From: Planctomycetaceae bacterium
Lineage (GTDB): Bacteria; Planctomycetota; Planctomycetia; Pirellulales; Pirellulaceae
DNA: 12,911 bases
Direction: 5' to 3'
Assembly (NCBI GenBank): GCA_003506095.1
Contig: DNWZ01000339.1
Coordinates: 1 to 12,911 of the forward strand
Positions 1 to 6,349 of this stretch are shown here, piece after piece. Positions within the stretch are counted from its first letter, which is position 1, and each line of letters opens with the position of its first letter. The notes under the pieces were generated by a model that did no database searches, was not told the origin of the DNA, and saw nothing but the letters and a program-made list of their open reading frames with translations. The position numbers were made by a program, and so were the translations under genes.

Positions 1-2126
1 ATGCCGATGGCACGTTCGTTTACGTCGCCAACAGCAGCAACACCGGTGAGATCAAGTTTACCTACTCCGTTATCGATGAGCGCGGCGGAAGTAGCACCGG
101 CGAAGTGACGCTAACGGTAAGCCAGCGGCCGAACCAGGCTCCCGTTGCGACTCCAGATCGTTTCACAGTAGTCCGAGGCGAAACGGTGACTGGCAACGTC
201 GGCAGTAACGACTCGGATCCCGATGGTGATCGAACCAAGTTGGTCTACCGCTTGGTGACTCAGCCTGCCTTCGGACAGGTCACGCTCAATGCGGACGGCT
301 CGTTGGTCTACGTCGCCAACAGCAACCAAACCGGTGAAGCCATCTTCACCTATTCAGTAACGGACGAGCGCGGCGGCGTTAGCACGGCTGAAGTTCGCAT
401 CACCGTGGCGGCGAAACGTGTACTCAACGGTACCGATGGTAACGACCGACTGATTGGCAGTGCCAGCGACGATGAGATCAATGGCGGCCTAGGCGACGAC
501 TTGCTCGATGGCGGTGCCGGCAACGACCATTTGTTCGGTGGTGACGGCAACGATCGTCTGATCGGTGGTGACGGCAATGACCGATTCTTCGGCGGCGATG
601 GTAACGACATCATCGATGACGTCGAAGGAACCGATCAAGACGGCTTGGGCGATGACTTCGCCGATGGTGGGGCGGGAGACGATTTCATCGCCACCGGTTT
701 GGGCAACGACACGTTGATCGGTGGTGACGGTAACGACCGACTGCTCGGCGAAGGCGGCGACGACCTCCTCCAAGGCGGTAACGGCAATGACCAACTGTTT
801 GGTGGTGATGGCAACGATCGCCTCGAAGGTGGCGATGGTCACGACCTGCTTGAGGGTGGTCCCGGTAACGACAGCTTCTCCGGTGGTCCCGGTAACGATC
901 GTATGTTCGGCGGCGACGGAGACGACGTTTTTGATGATGTCGTAGGTACCGACCAAGACGGATTCGGTGACGATTTCATCGATGGTGGCAACGGCAACGA
1001 CGTGATTTTCGCAGGACTGGGCAACGACCAACTTTTCGGTGGTGACGGTAACGACCGATTGCACGGCGAAGGCGGCAATGACCTCCTCGTTGGCGGCAAT
1101 GGCGATGACTTCCTCGAAGGTGGTGACGGCGACGACCGGTTGTTCGGTGACGGCGAGGTATCCGGCACAGGGCGGACCTTCAGCTACATCAATAATTTTG
1201 ATGGCCCTGATCGCCTCCTCGGCGCGAACTTCTTAGGGTTCGGTGGCGCCCCTGGGGTGACCAATGTCCTCAACAGCCCCGATCCCGATCATGAGTTGGA
1301 ACTTGTTTTCGCGCAGGGCTTTACACCCAACCAGGGAGGCGTCTTCGCCATTAATCCCAATATGGCTGGTACCGAACGGGTCGAAAACTTCAACTTCGCG
1401 TTCGTGATCGACATGGCCTCCAAGTCGAATGACGACCGAGTTGAAGGGCTTTCGGTCAATTTTGGCAATCTCGCCAGCTTACCCGCCAACAACGAATTCG
1501 AACGGGGTGTTTCTCAGGGGCTGACCGTCACGCTGGACCCGGTCTTGGATCTGTCCGAGATCCGCTGGAATGGCAACGTGATCGGGTCCGTACGGTCATC
1601 GACGCTTGAGTTCCGGCGGGAAGGAACGATGATCGTTAACGTCAGCAGCACCGGCGCTGTGGCGGTGACTTACGCAACTGACTCGCGCCCCTTCCTGTTC
1701 GCGCAGATTCCAACCAACGAATGGACGACAGTGAACCAGAGCGGCTGGCAATTTGGCGTGGCTGGGCGCACCGGTGTCAAGGAAGGCTTCATTTACATCG
1801 ATGACGTCAACTTGACGGCCAATGTCGTCGATGTCTCAGGCGGCAACGACACGATCGATGGCGGCGCGGGCAACGATTTCATTCAAGGTGGCGGGGGCGA
1901 TGACCGCTTGATTGGCGGTCTAGGCAATGATCGCATCGATGGTGGTGCAGGAGTCGACACTGCGGTATTCCGAGATGTGCAGTCGGTAACGCGATTGGCC
2001 AACGGAAACATTCGGGTCCTGAGTGCAGATGGTGACGATGAGTTGTCGAATGTTGAATTCATCGAATCCAACGGACGCCGCATCACCGTTGCCGAAGCAC
2101 TTAATGGTTTCTTTCTACGGAAATAA
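1..2126 (+). CDS. Large RTX/cadherin-like repeat surface or secreted protein, C-terminal part (5' end outside window)
   Basis: The frame is open from base 3 to the TAA at 2124-2126, so the gene enters from the left. Its true start is not in the window, and the ATG at 105 lies inside a repeat. In order, the visible ~708 residues hold the end of one and then a full Ig/cadherin-like domain (Big_9 type, to about base 410), an RTX array of about 23 GGxGxDxLx nonapeptides (426-1158), a ~220-residue beta-rich domain (about 1170-1836), four or five more RTX units (1839-1965), and an ending of the type G-x-DTAVF ... DGDDELSNVEF, common at the C-termini of type I secreted RTX proteins. No cysteine occurs in the visible part, as is usual for such substrates. 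RTX repeats bind calcium and fold outside the cell. The likely role is a giant adhesin or surface protein. It converges on the SecA-like gene, near adaptor and TolC genes that could export it. The role is inferred; the domains are clear. Confidence 0.93.
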   Translation, partial: ADGTFVYVANSSNTGEIKFTYSVIDERGGSSTGEVTLTVSQRPNQAPVATPDRFTVVRGETVTGNVGSNDSDPDGDRTKLVYRLVTQPAFGQVTLNADGSLVYVANSNQTGEAIFTYSVTDERGGVSTAEVRITVAAKRVLNGTDGNDRLIGSASDDEINGGLGDDLLDGGAGNDHLFGGDGNDRLIGGDGNDRFFGGDGNDIIDDVEGTDQDGLGDDFADGGAGDDFIATGLGNDTLIGGDGNDRLLGEGGDDLLQGGNGNDQLFGGDGNDRLEGGDGHDLLEGGPGNDSFSGGPGNDRMFGGDGDDVFDDVVGTDQDGFGDDFIDGGNGNDVIFAGLGNDQLFGGDGNDRLHGEGGNDLLVGGNGDDFLEGGDGDDRLFGDGEVSGTGRTFSYINNFDGPDRLLGANFLGFGGAPGVTNVLNSPDPDHELELVFAQGFTPNQGGVFAINPNMAGTERVENFNFAFVIDMASKSNDDRVEGLSVNFGNLASLPANNEFERGVSQGLTVTLDPVLDLSEIRWNGNVIGSVRSSTLEFRREGTMIVNVSSTGAVAVTYATDSRPFLFAQIPTNEWTTVNQSGWQFGVAGRTGVKEGFIYIDDVNLTANVVDVSGGNDTIDGGAGNDFIQGGGGDDRLIGGLGNDRIDGGAGVDTAVFRDVQSVTRLANGNIRVLSADGDDELSNVEFIESNGRRITVAEALNGFFLRK
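3..410 (+). repeat. Tandem cadherin/Ig-like (Big_9-type) repeats in the RTX protein
   Basis: Two copies of the same domain lie head to tail. The tail of the first copy (bases 3-120) and of the second (about 288-410) share the pattern ADG-x-x-VYVANS followed by FTYSV-x-DERGG and then a TG/TAEV strand. The complete second copy starts near base 129 with N-x-APVA-x-PD, a signature of bacterial Ig/cadherin-like tandem domains. A further run of copies upstream is likely, which would make the protein very large; the window cannot show this. Confidence 0.8.
426..1158 (+). repeat. RTX calcium-binding nonapeptide array, block 1
   Basis: About 23 consecutive units of the GGxGNDxLx type occur, for example at 429, 516 and 543. 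Two internal copies of DDVxGTDQDGxGDDF interrupt the nonapeptide rhythm at 615 and 933, 318 bases (106 codons) apart. The 73 residues following each copy align without gaps at roughly three quarters identity, so the array carries a higher-order duplication. In the RTX family the repeats form a calcium-loaded parallel beta-roll. Confidence 0.93.
1170..1836 (+). other. ~220-residue beta-rich domain inserted between RTX blocks
   Basis: This region codes for a stretch with none of the Gly/Asp periodicity of its surroundings. It starts near FSYINNFDGPD and ends near EGFIYIDDVNLTA. Alternating hydrophobic strands and the closing IDDV motif resemble carbohydrate-binding or concanavalin A-like jelly-roll modules of extracellular proteins. 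The family is not firmly recognised, and the lectin-like reading is inference. Confidence 0.45.
1839..2123 (+). other. RTX block 2 and C-terminal type I secretion-like region
   Basis: Four nonapeptides (GGNDTIDGG, AGNDFIQGG, GGDDRLIGG, LGNDRIDGG) are followed by AGVDTAVF and then about 50 residues with DGDDELSNVEFIES and a final hydrophobic ALNGFF. This matches the usual C-terminal arrangement of RTX proteins, where the last ~50-60 uncleaved residues hold the type I export signal. The signal function is inferred from position and pattern. Confidence 0.7.
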
Positions 2127-2223
2127 TGATAAGTCCTTGAGGGAATAGCCAAGAGCATTGTCGCGGCCGCTCTCGGGTTGCTTCGTAAGCTCTTTTAATC
2201 CCGCTCGATAGTCTGATTCAAAC

Positions 2224-2252
2224 GCGATGTCCGAGCCTGACTCGGGCATCGC
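2224..2252 (+). terminator. Strong hairpin in the convergent spacer, probable terminator of the RTX gene
   Basis: The arms 2224-2235 and 2241-2252 form a 12-pair stem with one G-U wobble in the plus-strand RNA and a 5-base loop (CCTGA). No run of U follows on the plus strand (TGGTTGAT), so it is not a textbook intrinsic terminator. On the minus strand the wobble becomes a C-A mismatch and the stem is followed by GTTTG. It lies about 100 bases past the RTX stop and 37 bases past the SecA-like stop. The rest of 2127-2288 shows no gene. Confidence 0.55.
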
Positions 2253-2288
2253 TGGTTGATCCCATGAGCAGTTCTGTCAGTTCAGTCT

Positions 2289-4127
2289 TTATTCATCCAC
2301 CGTATTCAGATAAGGATCAATCCCCGCTTCGAGCAGACTCTTTTGACGATCCTTTTCTCGCCTGGACAACATCAGCCGATCGGTCAGGTGTTTTCGTTCG
2401 GATTTCGCTTGTGCCGATAGAAAGTATTTGATCCGCCGACTGTTAGCCGGGAATTTCGTATGTTGGAATTTATTTCGTAATCGGTCAGCTTTCCGATCGC
2501 CAAAACCAAGCTTTAAGATTTCGTCATCGAACGATACATAGATCCGAAAGCTGCCGGGATCTCCTTGGCGTGACCCGCGCCCGATCAGTTGCCAATCGAT
2601 TCGCGAACTTTCATGAAGTTCCGTCAAGATCACATGCAAGCCACCAGCGTCGCGTACCGATGGATGAAGCTTGATGTCAGTACCTCGACCGGCCATGTTA
2701 GTCGCTACGGTGACGCGCCCGGGCTGGCCAGCCGCTTCCACGATCTCCGCTTCTTTTTCCAAATAGCGTGCATTAAGCAGTGAGTGGGCGACGTTCTTTT
2801 CGTGAAGTGCAGCGGACAGCATTTCTGAGGCATTGACCGTTCGTGTACCGATCAAGACCGATCGACCTTGCTGAACACATGTCTGAATTTCCTGTACGAT
2901 CGATGCATACTTCTCAGCGTTCGTGGCGAAAACTCTTGTAGGGTATTGCTTGCGAATGACAGGACGATGCGTAGGAATACGAACGACTCGTTTGGAGTAG
3001 ATCTTGCGAATCTCCTTTCGTGATGAATAAATCGTTCCCGTCATTCCGCAAATGTGTTCGTACTTACCGAACAGCGTTTGAATCGTGATCGTCGCCGCCT
3101 GCTGATTGACGGGACTGACGGACAAACCCTCTTTGGCTTCGATCGCTTGGTGGATGCCCCTTTGCCACTGCCGATCCGGCGCCGGACGACCGGTCAATTC
3201 ATCGATGATGACGATCTTTCCATCGTCAATCGCATATTGTTTGTCGAGGTGATAATCTCGCCTAGCAACAATCGCATTGGTCATGTAATCGAATATTTCG
3301 CGATACGACAATTGACCTACCGACTTTATTTCTGGCAACGTTCGAATGAAACGCTGGCCATCGCTGAGGATCTTGACGGATCGATCCTTGGGGTCGCAAT
3401 GAAAATGCTTCCCTTCAACCATGGAAGCGGCGTGGTGTGCGGCCCACATGCTGCATTCTTGATTTACCTTTTGCTTCGCGGCGTCCTGAATCCCAATGAT
3501 CAGCGGCGTGCGTGCTTCATCGATCAGGATACTGTCGGCCTCGTCGACCAAAGCAAAGAAAGTGCCGCGCATCACGCCGCTGCGATCGCTGCCGGTATCA
3601 CGCAGAGCCATCCGGTCACGCAAGAAGTCGAATCCGAACTCCTTGGCCGACCCATAAGTGATATCGCACTGGTACTCCTTGCTTCGTTCGTCACGCGGCA
3701 AGCCGTCATAGATCACACCAGAGGTCAGCCCCAGGCCAGAGTAAACAGGTGCCAAGATGTCACGATCGCGCATGGCCAAATAATCGTTAAACGTAACGAC
3801 ATGCATCCCACGGCCGAAGAGTGAACCAACATAGGCCAGCAGTCCGGCGGTCAGCGTCTTTCCTTCGCCCGTTTTCATCTCCGCAATTCGACCGCGTGAC
3901 ATCTCTATACCACACAACAATTGAACGTCATGGTGTACAATGCCAAGATGGCGTCGACTCGATTCAGCAACCAATGCAAACGCATCGACGATCAAACGCC
4001 TAATCGGTCGCCCACTCATCGCTTCATACTTGAGGTCCAGCCCTCGCGATTTCAGCTCGGTATCCGAAATCCCGTTTAATCGTTTTATCTGGTCTCGGAT
4101 TTTCCGAATGGAAGTGGTTTGATTCAT
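2289..4127 (-). CDS. Short SecA-like ATPase (SecA paralogue lacking the C-terminal domains)
   Basis: SecA is the cytosolic motor that drives unfolded proteins through the membrane. With the ATG at 4127 the product has 612 residues, against roughly 800-900 for housekeeping SecA; a TTG two codons upstream is less likely. Motor motifs are intact: Walker A MKTGEGKT (about 84-91), VDEADSILIDEARTPLII with a DEAD box (about 194-211), DELTGR (309-314), GMTGT (361-365), TNMAGRGTDIKL (476-487) and GRGSRQGDPGS (516-526). A somewhat compact preprotein-binding region (about 212-298) is present. The chain stops shortly after the segment AQAKSERKH...DRQKS, which corresponds to the first helix of the helical scaffold. 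The helical wing, the two-helix finger region and the zinc-binding tail are therefore missing. It is divergent from the GAF/HlyD and M50 genes. A dedicated motor for local substrates is inference. That it is a functional ATPase is likely from its motifs. Confidence 0.93.
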   Translation of the reverse strand: MNQTTSIRKIRDQIKRLNGISDTELKSRGLDLKYEAMSGRPIRRLIVDAFALVAESSRRHLGIVHHDVQLLCGIEMSRGRIAEMKTGEGKTLTAGLLAYVGSLFGRGMHVVTFNDYLAMRDRDILAPVYSGLGLTSGVIYDGLPRDERSKEYQCDITYGSAKEFGFDFLRDRMALRDTGSDRSGVMRGTFFALVDEADSILIDEARTPLIIGIQDAAKQKVNQECSMWAAHHAASMVEGKHFHCDPKDRSVKILSDGQRFIRTLPEIKSVGQLSYREIFDYMTNAIVARRDYHLDKQYAIDDGKIVIIDELTGRPAPDRQWQRGIHQAIEAKEGLSVSPVNQQAATITIQTLFGKYEHICGMTGTIYSSRKEIRKIYSKRVVRIPTHRPVIRKQYPTRVFATNAEKYASIVQEIQTCVQQGRSVLIGTRTVNASEMLSAALHEKNVAHSLLNARYLEKEAEIVEAAGQPGRVTVATNMAGRGTDIKLHPSVRDAGGLHVILTELHESSRIDWQLIGRGSRQGDPGSFRIYVSFDDEILKLGFGDRKADRLRNKFQHTKFPANSRRIKYFLSAQAKSERKHLTDRLMLSRREKDRQKSLLEAGIDPYLNTVDE

Positions 4128-4222
4128 GACCAAAAATTTTTGGAATCGCTACTAAATTCGAACGTAAGGTTAACGGTTGCCACATCCCCTTACAGTTTTG
4201 CACCCTCGAACCGCTGATACTC
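4128..4222. promoter_or_regulatory. Divergent intergenic region with a 14-bp perfect palindrome
   Basis: This 95-base gap separates the divergent SecA-like and GAF/HlyD starts and must hold both promoters, or at least the leaders. The perfect palindrome CCAAAAATTTTTGG lies at 4130-4143, only two bases from the SecA-like ATG. It is a candidate operator or an intrinsically bent A/T tract. No convincing -35/-10 pair or Shine-Dalgarno sequence was found for either gene. Confidence 0.4.
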
Positions 4223-6211
4223 GTGATTTCATCCGCCAATCCGCAAAATCCGACCGAGTCACACTCAAGCGTCCCAACAATCGCGCCAAGTGACAAAAAC
4301 AGACCTTTGACGCCTAATGATTGGCTCGCAAAGATTGCGTCGATGTTCGGTGCGCAAGCAGGAATTTTATGGGACGCGACCGATGGCTTTCGTGTCCTCG
4401 CCACCCTGTCTCGAGATGATTCGCCGCCAACGGTGAAAATGCGGCAAGAAGATCATGAACGGATGATGATCGATGTATTGCAAAATGGTAAACCGGTTCT
4501 GCTGCAAACTCAGTATACGGACGCCGATCGTGCCGACCTCTTGTTAGTCGGTAAGTTTGATGCGGGAACCGTCGGGCTGATCGAATTGATCATCGAAAAC
4601 CATAAGCTCGACCAGACCGGCCTTGGGGCTTTAGAGCGAAGGTTTCGCGATGCATTGCAATTGATCACCGTTTCCTATGCAGGGCCACTGGGTGGATTAC
4701 CTGCGGTCGCGGGTCAACAATCTTCACAGAACTCACCATTCGATTCACAGGAAATCAGCGCCTTCCTTAAGCTGATCCACAGCAGTATCGACCTGTTGTT
4801 GGCCGCGTCGAACTTTGCAAACGAATCTCGCCGGTTGCTGGACTATGACCGTGTTTCGGTACTGGTTCAGCGCGGCGGCAAACATCAATTGATCGCGATC
4901 AGTGGACAAGCGTCGGTCAATCGTCGCAGTAACACCACCAAGCTGCTTGAAAAGTTTGCCGTCAGCGTCTTGAAGACGGGACAGGTGTTTTGGTATCCCG
5001 ATACCGATGAATTGCCAACCGCGATTCGGACTTCGCTGGATGATTATGTTCAAGTCTCGCAAACCCGCAGTTTGGCCCTTCTGCCGATCCGAAAAACCAG
5101 CGACGCGACCGACGATCCGTCCACAGCACCCCGATTACAACCGGTGATCGGTGGTATCGTCTTTGAGAAATTCGAAAAGACCTGGGATCGCAATCTCGAA
5201 GAGCCGAAGGTCCAGTTTTTGGCGTCGCACGCCGAGCATTCGATCGGCAACGGCTTGCAGCACCAACAGATTTTTCTTTATCCGCTTTGGAAACTTTTGG
5301 GGCGAACAAAGGTCCTGGCTCAGCCCAAGCACTTGAACAAGACGCTGATCGCAGTGGGTGTAATCGTTGCGGTCATGCTCGCTCTTTTCTTCTGGCCAGT
5401 ACGGTTTTACGTAACGGCCGATGGTATGTTGGTGCCATCGACTTACAAGCCCGTTTTCAGCAACGTCAAAGGCGAAGTCCAACAAATTCTTGTCCAGCAC
5501 GGCGAATCGGTCATTAAAGGCCAGGAACTGATTCGGATGGCCAGTCCCGAGCACGAGTTCCGTGTTGAGGAACTGCAAAGCCAACTCAAAACGGCAAAAC
5601 AAAGATTGACGATTGTCGAAGACCAGCGACACAACCCCACACGAGACAAATCTGTCGAGGACATCGAAGAAAATATTGTCTCGTTGCGAACGCAAATCGA
5701 AAGCTTTGAATCACAACTTGTGATCTTAAATAAGATTACCGATTCATTGACGGTCCACAGTCCGATCGACGGACAGGTGATCACTTGGGACTTAAAGCAC
5801 CAGTTGGAAAACCGGGTTGTCGGCGAAGGGGTTCGGTTGATGGAAGTGGCCGACGTTGTCGGCCAATGGATCATCGAGATCAACCTACCCATTCGCCGCC
5901 AAGGTCACGTCGCCAGGACGATTCAAAACGGCGACCTGGAAGATTTGAAGGTGTCATTCTTGCTCGCTGCCGATACGTCCAAACGATACTCCGGTCGCGT
6001 CATTGAGATTTCCGACGTGGTATCGGTCAGCAGTGACAATCGCCAAGTCATCAAAATCCGCGCCGCGATTGACGACTCTGATATTACGATCGACCAGGTT
6101 CGGTCAGCGGTCTCGGCAAAGGTTTACTGCGGCAAATCCAGCCTCGGTTACTTGTGGTTCAGTGACATTGGCGAGTTCTTTCAGAAGCATGTGTTTTTTC
6201 CTCTCTTTTAG
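4223..6211 (+). CDS. GAF-like domain/HlyD-type membrane adaptor protein
   Basis: This is a membrane protein of 662 residues. The N-terminal ~350 residues look cytosolic, with one GAF-like region at about 31-150 and a clearer one at about 176-345 (LLDYDRVSVLVQ, FWYPDTDELPTA, SLALLPI, GGIVFE). One transmembrane helix follows (about 375-392). The periplasmic part has the split lipoyl/barrel-sandwich half-motifs (GEVQQILVQHGESVIKGQ at about 417-434; SPIDGQVI at about 513-520), a coiled-coil hairpin between them (about 445-505) and a beta-barrel-like tail to the end. HlyD proteins bridge inner-membrane exporters and TolC. The start is a GTG at 4223; the frame is open further upstream to a stop at 4127 without an ATG, so the exact start is uncertain. 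The M50 gene follows after 138 bases, probably in the same transcript. The GAF parts suggest a cytosolic sensor or docking module; ligand and partner are unknown. Confidence 0.85.
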   Translation: MISSANPQNPTESHSSVPTIAPSDKNRPLTPNDWLAKIASMFGAQAGILWDATDGFRVLATLSRDDSPPTVKMRQEDHERMMIDVLQNGKPVLLQTQYTDADRADLLLVGKFDAGTVGLIELIIENHKLDQTGLGALERRFRDALQLITVSYAGPLGGLPAVAGQQSSQNSPFDSQEISAFLKLIHSSIDLLLAASNFANESRRLLDYDRVSVLVQRGGKHQLIAISGQASVNRRSNTTKLLEKFAVSVLKTGQVFWYPDTDELPTAIRTSLDDYVQVSQTRSLALLPIRKTSDATDDPSTAPRLQPVIGGIVFEKFEKTWDRNLEEPKVQFLASHAEHSIGNGLQHQQIFLYPLWKLLGRTKVLAQPKHLNKTLIAVGVIVAVMLALFFWPVRFYVTADGMLVPSTYKPVFSNVKGEVQQILVQHGESVIKGQELIRMASPEHEFRVEELQSQLKTAKQRLTIVEDQRHNPTRDKSVEDIEENIVSLRTQIESFESQLVILNKITDSLTVHSPIDGQVITWDLKHQLENRVVGEGVRLMEVADVVGQWIIEINLPIRRQGHVARTIQNGDLEDLKVSFLLAADTSKRYSGRVIEISDVVSVSSDNRQVIKIRAAIDDSDITIDQVRSAVSAKVYCGKSSLGYLWFSDIGEFFQKHVFFPLF

Positions 6212-6349
6212 GGCATTGGTAGATCACTTTCCTCTCCGCCCGAATGCTTGCGAGCATAAGTTGTGTAGATACCCATGCTTTTAGAAAGCCCCCTATAAAG
6301 AAATACGCATCCCCGAGACGATCTAGATTCCCGGCGACCCAACCGAACC
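6212..6349 (+). other. Spacer between the GAF/HlyD and M50 genes
   Basis: No gene was found in these 138 bases. A small hairpin, ATGCT-TGCG-AGCAT, lies at 6244-6257 without a T run, and a TATAAA is present at about 6295 without a clear -35 partner. An internal promoter cannot be excluded, so whether the two genes form one operon is not certain. Confidence 0.3.

Noticed and set aside
489..1064. Long minus-strand open frame of 191 codons with regular VVTVTT-type repeats
   Set aside because: It is the antisense image of the RTX nonapeptide repeats. The plus-strand frame has clear family motifs and this one has none.
426..1158. Regular short repeats that could suggest a CRISPR or tandem DNA array
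   Set aside because: The period is 27 bases (nine codons) with coding variation at synonymous positions and no unique spacers; it is protein repeat coding.
3054..3824. Plus-strand open frame of 256 codons
   Set aside because: It lies fully antisense to the SecA-like gene, whose motifs are intact across this region, and resembles no family.
4024..4404. Minus-strand open frame of 126 codons across the divergent promoter
   Set aside because: It overlaps the starts of two well-supported genes in other frames and shows no recognisable domain.
5135..5695. Minus-strand open frame of 186 codons
   Set aside because: It is antisense to the membrane and lipoyl segments of the GAF/HlyD protein, which are clearly coding.
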